Shown piece after piece: positions 22,592-34,726 of a stretch of 64,000 bases of DNA. Numbering within the stretch: the stretch's first letter is position 1; every line of letters starts with the position of its first letter. Under the pieces are notes generated by a model. That model worked only from the letters and a program-made list of their open reading frames with translations, made no database searches and was not told the origin of the DNA. Position numbers and translations under genes: made by a program. The stretch is from Pyrus communis (lineage: Eukaryota; Streptophyta; Magnoliopsida; Rosales; Rosaceae), in the NCBI RefSeq assembly GCF_963583255.1, contig NC_084803.1:24774428-24838427 (forward strand), read 5' to 3'.

Positions 22592-24004
22592 TGTTAGGAT
22601 AAAATTGGCTATTCCTAAATAAAACACATGAGTATGTAATCTTAGACTAGTGCTTGTTTTCAGTTGTAATTGTTTTAGTCTAAGTTTATCTCACATGCTA
22701 TCGATCACAAAATGGCAAGTGTTTTCAGAGACATCCACTCAGGTAAATTTGGCATGCATATCCATATAGTCTAAGTTTGCATTCAATGGGCCATTTAGTT
22801 TAACTATGCTTTAGTTTAAGCCCATAATTTTAAGTCAGCTTAAAACCCTAGCATATATATGCATATATACCTTTGGGATCCTAGTCTTGCTGCATAACCT
22901 TGTTTTGCTTTTAAGAATTTAACTTGCTGTTAATGTTTCTAGTTTCGCATCTATATCCCTTCACCTAGTTATCTCATTATATCTTAACTGGTAAGTGATT
23001 AGGTCTTATTAGGCTTGTGGCTCACGCGTATATGATAGGGATAAGAGAGTCTTGCTGTTGCACATATAAATAGAAGTCCTAGTTACCTGGTTGGAGGTGT
23101 TGCCGCATAACACATACTGGTTAACAGAGCATCATCACCGAGTGAATATGTTTTTATGTTTTGTTTGCCGCATGCATTAGATCAGTTTAGGGTTTTTCTT
23201 GCTGCTGCTGCATATGCATTTAGGTTGTTTCTGTATGATATAAACACTAGCAGCAATGCATTAAACAGATAGAAAATTCATGTGCCGTATGCCCTAGGGT
23301 TAAGTCGGTTTATATTTTCATCTTGATGAATCAGAGTGCTTTTTAGTTTGCTTTTACCACATAATAAATAATTTGAAAGCAAACGTTTGTTAGCAGCCCT
23401 AAGTGCAATGGGAGTTATTTTTCGTTTCAGAAAAATCAGTTTATTGCCAAGTGTTTTTCAAAGAAAATATTAGTTTTTGTTCACTGATTTTTCATGCGCT
23501 TCAATTGAAATCAATTATGAAAATGTGCCTTGTGATTTTCATAATTGGTTGATTTCCAAAAATCATTTCATTACATACATTTTACATGAATGAGTTAGTA
23601 TCTTGCAAAGTTCGAGGAAACAGTGATTGACGACCACGCTAATGTCGTGCCACTTCCACTCGAAGACTGAAGAAAGATCGAGTAGCAAAGTGCAGAGACA
23701 AAACTGCCTACTAGTATGCGTGTCTAGTTGATGAGTTTTGTAAGTCTTTCTGTACTTATTTCTCTTAGTATTTGTCCTGGCTTGGGAGCCCGAGGATTTT
23801 CCCAGTGGTGGGTTTTACCTCGTTAAATCCTACATCCTTGTGCACTTTTTATTTATTGTTTTAATTGTATATGAATATGATAGTTTAATATGTGATATGA
23901 ATTTAATTTGAGAATTGAAAATTAAATTGAAAATTGAATTGGATTTTTAAGTTGGAACCTATTCACCCCTTTCTAGTTAAACTAGTACCATCCTAGAACT
24001 TTCA
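22592..24004 (+). repeat. CopB 5' LTR
   Basis: This 1413-bp LTR starts TGTTAGGATAAAATTGG and ends CTTTCA before the primer site. The partner at 40060 matches closely apart from small changes and one inserted block. Confidence 0.92.
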
Positions 24005-24024
24005 ATTGGTACCAGAGTAGGTCA
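24005..24024 (+). promoter_or_regulatory. CopB primer-binding site
   Basis: ATTGGTACCAGAGTAGG resembles the initiator-Met site TTGGTATCAGAGC with one internal change; it adjoins the 5' LTR. Confidence 0.8.
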
Positions 24025-24060
24025 CTAAAAATACCTAGTGAGATCCGTGGGTAGTCTAGG

Positions 24061-24355
24061 ATGAATTGTGCTATCGGTTCAGTTTCTCATCCACCACATC
24101 TTGATGGTGACAACTATGCTGTGTGGAAGGCGAAAATGAAATCGTTTTTGTGGGCGCAAGATGACAAGGTGTGGCTTGCTGTTGAAGAAGGTTGGAAACC
24201 TCCAACGATTGAAGAAATTGAACGTAAAGAAGAGTCATCTGTGTCTATATCTAAGCTTAAGCCTCGTAAAGAATGGAGCAACAATGAGCGTAGCTCTAGC
24301 ACTTTTAACCAAAGGGCTTTGAATGCTTTATGCATTGCCGTTTCGCTTGAACAAT
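24061..24355 (+). pseudogene. CopB gag, N-terminal part
   Basis: The ATG at 24061 opens a copia Gag with the classic start HLDGDNYAVWKAKMKSFLWA, followed by a WxxVEEGWKPP segment and FNQRALNALCIAVSLEQ. It is cut after 24355 by Gyp1. The five bases ACAAT at 24351-24355 are the target site. Removing Gyp1 and one ACAAT restores the frame exactly at 36838, so the gene was open at this point when Gyp1 landed. Confidence 0.88.
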
Positions 24356-25326
24356 TGATGTGATAAATAATAGCACTCAAATTAAACCCTCTTTTTGACA
24401 ATTGTAGCACAGATATAAGTAGGGATCGTTCTAGGCCAGGGATTAGGAGGGATTGCTAATCTAATGAAAACAAACGCAAAGATACAAAAATATGCTTAAA
24501 AACACTTAAACAAACTCAAAGACTCTTAACTAAACTTATATGACTCAAAACAAACTTAAAAGACTCAAAACAACACAAAACAATAAAAAAGACTCAAACT
24601 AGACTCTAGGACTCAATTTGGACGAAGATAGAATTGGTTTTGACTCAAAATACTCAAAAACACACTTTAGGACGGATTTGAAACAAGTAAGTAAAGGGGA
24701 TTGGGTTTTGGACGAAATTAATAGAAAAACAAGTAACTAAAAGACTTAAATGCACTTTAGATGAATTTGGGAAAAACTATGGATGATTAGATAGCTATAG
24801 GATACTTTTCCACAAATGATGCATTCAAACACAAATTGATTTCCAGTTGCTTTTTCGATAAACCATGAACCTCAACATCCCAGATTAACCGTGACATCAC
24901 GACAAGGACAATGAGGATGCAAAGAAACCTTATTTTGTGTCCTAAAATGCATAGGAGTCTTCAATGTTGTTGGAACATAAGATCTTTTAGGATTAGGTAA
25001 GATCAAACCAAAATAGGAAACCTTGGCTTAACTTTCCTACTTCAAGTAGGAAACCTTCTTTGACTAGGATTCCTCATTTGATTAGGAATCCTTCTTTGAT
25101 TAGGAATCCTAACATCTTTAGGTCTTCAATTTCGTCCATTCCTTTTGCTCCAAGCATATGCTATCCATTCCATGTCCAATTTTGCTCCAAAATGCACCTT
25201 TTTGCTTCCTTAGCCATATGAACCTATAAACACACGAAAATAGCTTAAACTACTAAAATAACTATGAACTAACAACATAAATGTAAGAAAACAAGCTAAC
25301 TAAGTCGCCTAAATATGCTCCTATCA
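24356..25326 (-). repeat. Gyp1 3' LTR with about 1.1-kb internal deletion
   Basis: It begins TGATGTGATAAATAATAG and ends GCTCCTATCA like the 5' LTR, but is only 971 bp against 2106 bp. The missing block corresponds to about 35272-36406 of the 5' LTR. The junction is GACATCAC|GACAAGG at 24900/24901, and both original edges share CAC. Confidence 0.92.
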
Positions 25327-27139
25327 AATTCTCCCACACTTAGCTTTTGCTAGTCCTCGAGCAAAACAAAACAAAAGAAACAAAAAGAAAACAAAACACA
25401 CTCTAAACCTTCCAACATGTACCTCAGGGATTTCCAACGAATATGACACATTAAAGAACATCATTCCCACGGTTTTTAGCTCTCTTTACACTTGAGCAAA
25501 CACTTAACCATAGTTACCACTTACTAGTTCACATTTAATCAATTAAAACAACGTTTTGAATGTAGTAACATGCCTTAGAGAATTCCCTCAATTCCTCACT
25601 AGAATGCTCTCTATTTTCACACAGATTTTCTAACTACACACCCTACACTAGGTATATGTGAGAAGATTGATGTAAACATGTAGACTAACACTCACATATG
25701 TTATAACAAGGAAAGCATTTTCTGGAATTATGACAATGACATGTATATGATCTCATGAATGGAATGCTACTACTTAGAACGAGAACCAGTGTTTCCATAT
25801 GCTCATACCAAATTCAAACTCCACATATTGAACACATAACATCAAGATAGAAGTTGAGGGTTGTAACGGGGCTAAGGGTATTGGCTAACAATGAAGGGTA
25901 AAGGATAAACTAATGTTCTTAAAACAATAGGAAGCAAAGTAATGAAATTGACACTTAAACTCACTTTTGATGGCAGAAATTAACTTTTAAACACAAGGGA
26001 AGATTCATGCAACACTTAGGGTCAAATTCAAACTTTTGGACCCTTTCTTCAACAACCAACACTTGTGAGATCATTCTCACTTATTTTTCAACTCTTTTTC
26101 TTTCTTTTTACAACTTTTCTTTTTATTTTTCCATGAATTTTTTTTTCTTTATTTTTTTTTCTTTGCCGTGCCCTATTACCTTCCCCCACACTTGTTTTCT
26201 GCATTATGTTGATCAAAAGGAATTCAATCTAAGTCATGCTTCACTATCCTTTAAGAACAAGGGTATGGAAAGTCCTAATCTAGGCTAGGTGAGGATAATG
26301 TGGCTAACAAAGAAAATAGGCTTGAAACAGCTCAAAAGGGTAAATATTACAATACATATGCAGAAGGGTTAGGCTTTTTGGCTTTGGCTTAACTAAACAA
26401 CTTTATCTTATTGTATGTTATGCAATCAATATCATGCTTTGAATGCAATGGGCATGAGTTCTAATATTTGGAACTATAGTGATGAAATGCATTCTAAGTA
26501 GCAACCAAGCAAAGAATGATGAGATCATGCAACGACGTTAGAAATCAAGAAATCACAGATTATACTCTCCAAAGAACATTATAGGCTCAAGTCTCTCAAG
26601 GATGTAGCTTTAGTTTGAGTTCCTTCCTTCAAGCATGTTACAAAAATTGATTTTCTCTTTGTGATTACATGTGAATTCGTAAACTATTACTATAACCAAG
26701 CATAAACCAAAGAGTAAATCAAACTTCCATCCATGTTTATAATTTTCTTTAATAGTCATGCAATTAAAAACCAAATCCTCATCATTGTGTTGGAAGGTAC
26801 CCTAAGACACAAACAAACACACAAAAACAACTTTAAAACAACTCTTTTTGGGTTTTTCAAAACTCTTTTGGAATTTTTTTTTGTAAATTTTCGTATTTTC
26901 TGATCCAAACACATGAAAACACTTCAAAACACACTAAAAACACTTAAAAACAGTGAGAAACAACATTAGAAGTGATAGGTGATAAAATCCCATGAAAATC
27001 ATGGAAAAACAACTTATTTACCCCTCCATACTTAAATCAAACATTGTCCTCAATGTTTCAAACAAAGACTCACATTCGAACAAACAACATAAACTAACTA
27101 ACAAGCCGAAATAAAAACAAGAAAGAGAGAGAGAGAGAG
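25327..27139 (-). other. Gyp1 3' untranslated region
   Basis: About 1.8 kb without ORFs of interest lies between integrase and the 3' LTR. The LTR-proximal part, on the minus strand, reads CTAAGTGTGGGAGAATT and is the likely purine-rich primer. The whole region is collinear with 46225-48057 in Gyp2, so the two belong to one family. An AG microsatellite lies at 27123-27140. Confidence 0.7.
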
Positions 27140-28526
27140 TTAGGAACGCAAATCTGATTTTGTTGAATGAATTGTTGAATTGTCTAAGTCCTCTCTAGTT
27201 GAATGCATGGGTTGCCTCCCAAGAACACCATATGGAAAAACATTAGTAAGAACAAATGGGCCAATCCACTTAGAACGTAACTTACCAGGAAATAAATGAA
27301 GGCGAGAATTAAAAAGTAAGACTTTTTGCCCTATGGAAAATGTTTTGCTACGAATCATCTTGTCATGGAAAGCCTTGGTCTTCTCCTTGTAAATGCAAGC
27401 ATTCTTGTAAGCTTCAAGCCTAATCTCTTCAAATTCATTCAATTGAAGCTTTCTATGAATTCCAGCCGCATCTATGTCCATGTTGAATGTCTTGATTGCC
27501 CAATGTGCCTTGTGTTTTAACTCCACGGGGAGATGGCATGGTTTGCCATATACTAGCCGAAATGGTGACATCCTTATGGGTGTTTTGTGGGTCGTACGAT
27601 AGGCCCACAATGCATCCTCCAAATGCAAGCTCCAATCTTTTCTTGTTGGCCCAACGGTCTTCTCTAAGATTTGCTTGATTTCTCTATTAGACACCTCGAC
27701 TTAGCCATTGGTTTGAGGATGATAAGGTGTTGAAACCTTATGTGTGACTTGATATTTCTTGAGTAACACCTCAATGGTTCAATTGCAAAAATGAGACCCT
27801 CCATCACTAATGATCACTCTTGGCATCCCAAATCTAGCAAAGATGTTAGTTTTGATAAAATCTGCAATCACTCTAGAATCATTAGTATGGGTGGCCTTTG
27901 CTTCCACCCATTTTGAGACATAATCAACTGCAACCAAATATAAATGAAACCATATGAACAAGGGAAATGACCTATGAAATCAATGCCCCAAACATCAAAA
28001 ATTTTGACATTAAAGATGGGTGTTTGCGGCATTTGCTCCCTTGCACCTATATTTCCCATTTGTTGACAACGATCACAAGTTAAACAAAAAGTTCTAGCAT
28101 CTTTAAAGATTGTAGGCCAATAAAAACCACATTCTAACACCTTAAGGGCAGTGCGTTGTGTGCCAAAATATCCTCCATATGCATAAGTATGACAAAATGT
28201 TAGAATGGAATTAAACTTACAATCATGCACACATCTATGAAGAATTTGATCTGCACAATATTTCCACAAATATGGGTCATCCCATACATAAAACCGTGCC
28301 TCTTTCTTAAGTTTATCACTTTGGTGCTTGGTTATGGTGTTTAGAACATGTTTTGACACCAAAAAGTTCACCAAATCGGCATACCAAGCTTCACTAACCT
28401 TAATGGACAGCAATTGCTCATCAGAGAATGTCTCTTGGATGGGTAAGGACTCTTTATTGCACACCAAACGGCTCAAATGGTCAGCCACCACGTTTTCACT
28501 TCCTTTCTTGTCTCGATTTTCAATGT
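27140..28526 (-). pseudogene. Gyp1 integrase
   Basis: Read right to left, the pieces are 28491-27868 (DHLSRLV, the HHCC-type zinc region with CLTCDRCQQ, and WGIDFIGHFP with the first core Asp), 27961-27779 (AVDYVSKWVEAKA, then IISDGGSHF with the second Asp) and 27694-27140 ([30 protein letters not shown], then [20 protein letters not shown]). A frameshift near 27950 and two stops near 27700-27785 break the frame. The C-terminus [13 protein letters not shown] matches the tail retained in Gyp2. The wording fits Athila/Tat-type integrase. Confidence 0.87.
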
Positions 28527-28531
28527 CAAAC

Positions 28532-30500
28532 TGATGCGAGATTTATACGCGCACAAATTAAACCCTCGTTTGACAATTGTAGTATAGTTATAAGTAGGGA
28601 TCGTTCTTGGCCGGGGATTAGGAGGGATTGCTAATCTAATGAAAACTGACTCAAAGATGTAAAAATATACTTCAAAACACGTAAACAAAATCAAAAGACT
28701 CTTAACTAAACTTGTATGACTCAAAACAAACTTAAAAGACTCAAAACAACTCAAAACAATAAAAAAGACTCAATTTAGACTCTAGGACTTGACTTGGACG
28801 AAAATAGAATTGGTTTTGACTCAAAAACACTCAAACTCACAATTAGGACAGATTTGACACAACTAAATAAAGGGGATTAGGTTTTTGACGAATTTAAAAG
28901 AAAAACAAGTAACTAAAAGACTTAAGTAAATTTTGGACGAATTTGGGGATATGGATGGGTGATTAGCTAGCTAGAGGGTCCTTCTCCACACATGACACAC
29001 TTGCATACAAATTGATTTCCAGTTGCTTTTCGATAAACCATGAACCTCAACACCCTAGATTAACCGTGACATCACTAATTAACCCTCAGATTTTCCTTAA
29101 GTTATTGGATTGGATGACATCATACGACAACCCAAAGCATTCTTCAAAAGTCCCCTACATGACATCATAATAGAGATACAATCAAAGATCATTACGTTCT
29201 ATGAAAATCATAAGTATTGACAAAGCACTTGTAACTATGACATCATGATACTCATGCTAGGAATTTACTTAACATGATTGTGAAAACAACCTTAACTACT
29301 TGTGAATATAAGTTTGTAACGATTATGTGAAACTCCCTTATATTCTAGCCCCAAATTCATGCATGCAAACTAAGTGTGCACCCTTAATCAACAAACAAGA
29401 ATAAGTTATCCATCAAACGGTTAAGTAAATTGCATTCACAATTTATGAAATCACAACTGGAATTAATCAATTCATATTGCAAATATAATCATGGTTTCAA
29501 AGTCTCCCCTAGCTAAAACAAGTTTAGCTCCTCATGTTTACAACAAAACAAAGAGAATATAAATTAAACATTGAAAACAAAGATTGAATACACCTAGAAA
29601 CGCTCCAACAATCCAAGCTTGAATAGCCAAAACGTCCAAGGCTTCTCCTCTCTTCTTTCTCCTTCTTTGTTGCGGCACAATAGCATAAGGTCTAGGGATA
29701 ATTGGTTTGGGGGATGGAAGTGTGGAATGGAAAAATGGTGTTTGGATTATAAGGGGAGAGATGGGAAGCTCACGGCTAGGGAAGGGAGAATGTGTTTGTA
29801 ATGTGTTGTGTATGAAAATGAGATGCTCATGAATGAATGAATGCAAGGGTATTTATAGGAGTAGTGGAGGGAACATATGGCTATGTCATTTGTAGGTGAA
29901 GTGGATGTTGTAGGTGAAGTAGGTGGATGTTGTAGGTGAAGTAGGTGGATGTTGTAGGTGAAGTGGATGTTGTAGGTGAAGTAGGTGGATGTTGTAGGTG
30001 AAGTAGGTGGATGATATGTTAAGTGATAAGTGATAAGTGATATGATATGTGGTTATGATATGATAAGTGGTTAAGTGGTGATGATAAGTGATAAGTGATT
30101 AAGTGATATGATATGTGGTGATGATAAGTGATAAGTGCATGTAGGTTAACTAATGAAGGAAATGCATGTGCAATGACAATGTGTTAGAATGGATGTGTGT
30201 TATGCATGGCATGATTGGGATTAGGAAAGGTTTAAATGTCCTAAAACTAAAGAGAACAAGGTTCCAACACTTTGGCTCCAATTAGGTCTTCAATTTCGTC
30301 CAACACTTTGGCTTCAAGCATAAGCTATCCGTCCTTAGCCCAAAAGTGCTCCAAAAGTCTCCAAAATGCATCTTTTTGCTCCTTTAGCCCTTTCGACCTA
30401 CAAACACACGAAAATAGCTTAAAGTACTAAAATAACTAAAGAAACATAACGTAAATGCACGAGAACAAGCCATTTAAGTCGCATGAAAATGCTCCTATCA
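28532..30500 (-). mobile_element. Solo LTR inserted in Gyp1 pol
   Basis: A 1969-bp gypsy LTR starts TGATGCGAGATTTATACGC and ends GCTCCTATCA, matching the family of the Gyp2 LTRs more than the TGATGTGATA type of Gyp1. It has no interior and is flanked by perfect CAAAC duplications (28527-28531 and 30501-30505), so it arose by LTR-LTR recombination of a full element. A minus-strand TATA box lies near 29850. ORFs within (for example 29538-29846) are LTR shadows. Confidence 0.93.
29890..30140. repeat. Minisatellite inside the solo LTR
   Basis: Six units of 18-22 bp built from GTAGGTGAAGTAGGTGGATGTT run from 29893 to about 30012. They are followed by a loose array of GATAAGTG/ATATGATATGTGG words to about 30140. 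The Gyp2 LTRs do not show this array. Confidence 0.88.
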
Positions 30501-30505
30501 CAAAC

Positions 30506-31089
30506 TCTTGGAGAAGAAGCATCCAACGAATTAGCCTTGGTTTGGCCTCATTTTTGGTGAATAAGTACTTCAAGGCTGCATGGTCAGAATATACAACAAT
30601 TTTAGTGCCAAGTAAATATGAACGAAACTTATCTAAAGCAAACACAACGGCAAGAAATTCTTTTTCAGTGGTAGAGTAGTTTAATTGGGTATCATTCAAG
30701 GTCTGAGAAGCATAATAGGTGACATGTGGTTGCTTGTTCTTCCTTTGGCCCAAAACAGCCCCTATTGCATAATCGGATGCATCACACATTAGCTCAAAAG
30801 GCATGCTCCAATCTGGTAGGACTATGATTTGTGCCGTGGTAAGCAACTCCTTAAGGTGCTTGAATGCCTTCTCACACTCCTTGTTGAACTCAAAGGCCAT
30901 TTCTTTTTGTAGGAGACGGCAAAGGGATTGTGCAATCTTGGAAAAATCCTTGATAAATCGCCTATAGAATCCTGTATGTCCAAGAAAAGAACGAACCTCT
31001 CTCACCGAATTAGGAGAGGGTAAGTAACGTACAAGATCTATTTTTAACTTATCAACTTCAATCCCTTTTTCAAAGATGATATGACCCAA
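30506..31089 (-). pseudogene. Gyp1 RNase H region
   Basis: From 31089 leftward the polyprotein reads [39 protein letters not shown], then the RNase H core: [15 protein letters not shown] with the first catalytic Asp, [16 protein letters not shown] with the Glu, and [12 protein letters not shown] with the next Asp. The frame is open until the solo LTR cuts it at 30505 within LLLQEF. A stop at 31097-31099 separates it from RT. Confidence 0.88.
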
Positions 31090-32080
31090 AACTATGCCTT
31101 ATTTAACCATAAAATGACATTTTTCCCAATTTAAAACAAGGTTAGTTTCCATGCATCTTTTCAAGATTAAAGTGAGATTATGCAAACAATCATCATATGA
31201 GTCCCCAAACACACTAAAATCATCCATAAACACCTCAATAATTTTCTCAACATAATTCGAAAATATACTTACCATGCATCTTTGGAAAGTGGCCAGTGCA
31301 TTGCATAAATCAAATAGCATACGACGATAAGCAAAAGTACCAAATGGACAAGTAAAAGTGGTATTTTCTTGATCATTCGGAGCTATGACAATTTGATTAT
31401 AACCCAAATAACCATCAAGAAAACAATAAAAAGAATGACCGGCTAACCTTTCAAGCATTTGATCAATGAATGACAAAGGGAAGTGATCTTTCCTTGTTGC
31501 GGCATTTAGCTTCTTATAATCAATGCAAACTCTCGAACCGGTTTGGATGCGTGTGGGCACAAGTTCATTCTCTTCATTCTTCACCACTGCGACTCCAGAC
31601 TTCTTTGGAACTACTTGGACCGGTGAAACCTAACAACTATCCGAGATAGGATAGATGATGCCATAATCTAGTAGTTTGATGATTTCCTTCTTCACGACTT
31701 CCATCATTGGAGGGTTGAGTCGGCGTTGTGCTTCCCTTGATGGTTTAGCTCCCTCTTCCATGAGTATTCGGTCCATGCATGTGGTAGGGCTTATGCCCTT
31801 GATATCGGCCAAAGTCCACCCTATGGCCATTTTGTGCTCTTTGAGAACCCTCACCAACTTGTCCTCCTCTTGTGCCGTGAGTGAGGAGGCCACTATGACA
31901 GGCAATGTCTCTTGTTCGCCCAAGAAAACATACTTCAAGTGGTTGGTAACGGTTTAAGCTCAAGGGTAGGTGGCTGTTCTATAGAATGACGCAACTTGTT
32001 AGTTGAAATTGGAATTGACATTGGGCTTGAAAACTTACCATGGAGCCGTGGCAATGACTCTAGGGCAGCCACTACCTCAA
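31090..32080 (-). pseudogene. Gyp1 reverse transcriptase
   Basis: The N-terminal piece (31938-31630) has KEHKMAIGWTLADIKGISP and AQRRLNPPMMEVVKKEIIKL. After a stop near 31627 the main piece (31587-31099) has VCIDYKKLNAATRKDHFPL, CFLDGYLGYNQI and the catalytic FMDDFSVFG, with FMDD at 31219-31230. Both catalytic aspartates are kept. The first palm motif reads FLDGYLGY where FLDGYSGY is usual. Two nonsense codons make it a pseudogene. Confidence 0.88.
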
Positions 32081-33357
32081 TCACTTCATCATCAAAGGGC
32101 ACGGCATGGTATTGCAGATTGGTGCCATGAGTTTTGCCATGTGATTTGTCAATTCTATGCCACTTGTAAGGACTGTTTCAAGTGCATCCTCATGCAATTG
32201 ATCAAGATGTGCCTGCACCAATGAATCAAAGATATCAATAGAGAAACATGAATGTTCATCATTAGGAAATCTCATGGTTTCAGAAATATTAAAATCAATC
32301 ACTTCCCCATCAAACTCCATCGTTAAAGTTCCTTTAAACATATCAATCTTAGTTCGGGTCGTCTTCATGAATGGCCTCCCAAGAAGGAGCGGCAAGGATG
32401 TGGAATGGGTGGTTTCTTCCATCTCAAGACGTAGAAATCCGCCAAGAAGATCAAATTATTCACCTACACTTAAACATCTTCCAAAACTCCCTTTGGATAG
32501 GCATTAGATCCATCGGCCAATTGAATAATCACTCCATCATTTTTCAATTCACCAAGGTTCATGGATGCATAAATAAAGTATGGCATGACGTTAATTGAAG
32601 CTCCTAAGTCTAACATAGCATGTTCAAACTTAGTTTGGCCAATAATGCAAGGAATTGTAAAGCTACCTGGATCTTTGCACTTTGGAGGTAACTTTCTTTG
32701 TAAAACAGCGGAAACGTTTTCACTTACCCTAACCACCTCTTTATTCGAAGCCCTCTTCCTTGTAGTGCAAAGTTCATTTAAGAATTTGGCGTATTTGGGC
32801 ACTTGCTTGATGGCATCTAGGAGCGAAATATTGATTTGCACTTTCCTAAACGTCTCAAGAATGTCTTTCTCATGCTCTTCTTTCTTTGCTTGCAAAAATC
32901 TGTGAGGAAAAGGAACATTGGGTGAAAAGGGGTTAGAAGTAATCGAATTTGAACCCAACTTACCTTTAGTGGCCGAGTTGGATGAATTAGAAGACTTGGG
33001 GTCTTTAAGTGGCTGCGACAAAGGTGTTTCTACCCTTGCCATGGCTTTGCTTGACTCCTCCTCTTCCAATTGCAACTTCTCATCTTCGTTAGGACTTGTT
33101 TTGGATGGTTTGGATGTAGTGCCAACTTCTTTTCCACTTCTCAATGTAATGGCAGATTCGAACCCTCCCTTTGGATTGATAATGGTTGAGCTAGGGAGCT
33201 TGCCTTGGTCTCGGAATTGCCCTACAAACTCTGCAATCTGCCCAATTTGCTTCTCTAAGTGGTCTACCCTTTTGTCTTGGTTTTGCATCGCTTTGTTTTG
33301 ATTCTTTTGCCCTTGAGACAAATTGGTTAGTAACTTAAGAAGTGCATCATTGTCCAA
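32081..33357 (-). pseudogene. Gyp1 gag C-terminal linker and protease
   Basis: The ORF 33357-32470 starts with the coiled-coil-like QNQDKRVDHLEKQIGQIAEF, then FRDQGKLPSSTI, a Ser/Glu-rich linker and KVQINISLLDAIKQVPKYAK. The protease follows, with active site DLGAS (32599-32610) and the flap region of the Athila type (DLGA rather than DSGA). A frameshift near 32440 leads to 32422-32081 with LPLLLGRPFMKTTRTKID. The linker is shared with Gyp2 (51147-50540). Confidence 0.85.
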
Positions 33358-34609
33358 AGACGTACCTTGATTGTTTTGGGCAAGTTGGGATTGGTTTGGA
33401 TTGGAGCCGTATGGCTTGGTGTAGAACCCTGAGGGTTGTTGCCTAAAGCCTACTTGTTGTTGAGGTTGTTGAGGCTCCCTCCACTTGAAGTTTAGATGGT
33501 CTCTCCAACCCGGATTGTATGTGTTAGAATATGGATCATTCCTTGGCTGATTTTAGCTTGGAAATCCAATGGCATTTGCACTCTCCCATCCCCCATTCTC
33601 AATCAATTGAGGGCACTTCTCCGAAGGGTGTCTTTGGATAGAACATACGCCACATACAATTGGTCCGTGTATCTTCGGCCATCTGAGACACAATAGAAGT
33701 AAGATTAGCTAATTGAGATTGAATGTCGGATTGGGAACTTACCTCATGCACTTATTGCTGTAGGAGGTCCCTTTGCCCAATTCTTTCGTATTGTTGTGCA
33801 TTTAGAGCACGATTTGCAATTAGGGTATTGGCTGCCATTAGAGTTTTGTCCACCAATGCACCTTCCATCGAAGCATCGAGCATTTGCCTTTCAATGGGAA
33901 GAAGGCTTTCATAGAAGTATTGAAGTAGAAGCTCCTCCTTCATTTGATGTTGAGGACATGATGCAACAAGGGCTTTAAAATGCTCATAATACGCCGGGAA
34001 AGACTTTCATTGACTTTGTTGGATTCCACTAATTTTCTTCCTTAAGAGAATGACTCTTGAAGTAGGGAAGAACTTCTCTAAAAACGCCTTCTTCATGCTC
34101 TCCCAAGAAGTGACCATTCCGGGTGCCAATTCGTATAACCAATCTTTGACCTTCTCCAATAGTAAGAATGGAAAGGTCTTCATCTTCAAAATATTGCTAT
34201 CAACATTAATTGGAGTCATGCTTGAACACACCACCTCGAACTCTTTTAAATGCTTGTTGGGATCCTTCATCGACAGCTCATGGAACTTTAGGATGTGGTG
34301 CAACAAACTAGACTTTAATTCAAACTCATCGGTTTTATCTTGAGCTGCCCTTGGGTATTGGATACATAATGGTGCGGCATTGTCCATTCCCGAGGCGGAA
34401 AGCTCCTTGATTGTACGGTTGTTCGCTGCCATGACTTGGACCTCTTCTTCCTCCCTTGCTGTGTGGTGTTCTTCCTCTTCAAAGGTAGAGGCCGAACTAG
34501 AACTTGATGGGTGAAGTTCTGGATCCTTCATCTTCCTTCTCAAAGTGCGCTCAAAATCGTCGTCAAAATCCAAGATGTTTGCATGAAGTGGTTGAGAACT
34601 ATGAGTCAT
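33358..34609 (-). pseudogene. Gyp1 gag with CCHC knuckle
   Basis: The ATG at 34609 opens a Gag with acidic N-terminus (FDDDFERTLRRKMKDPEL) and the retrotransposon gag core: FELKSSLLHHILKF, KVKDWLYELAPGMVTSW, AFLEKFFPTSRVILLRKKI. A one-base frameshift near 33990 leads to QMKEELLLQYFYESLLPIER in 33943-33752. After further stops a zinc knuckle CGVCSIQRHPSEKC (CX2CX4HX4C) is encoded at about 33613-33654. The N-terminal half is well preserved. Confidence 0.87.
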
Positions 34610-34701
34610 AAACTAGTACCTACAAGCAAGAAAAGAAACAATGTCAGTAGCTAAAACAAAATATATGAAAAAGAAACAACAGGGGATTAGCAAAGTTGCT
34701 A

Positions 34702-34720
34702 ATCCCCGGCAACGGCGCCA
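34702..34720 (-). promoter_or_regulatory. Gyp1 primer-binding site
   Basis: On the minus strand TGGCGCCGTTGCCGGGGAT lies six bases downstream of the 5' LTR. The identical 19-mer serves Gyp2 (51284-51302). Confidence 0.82.
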
Positions 34721-34726
34721 AAAATT

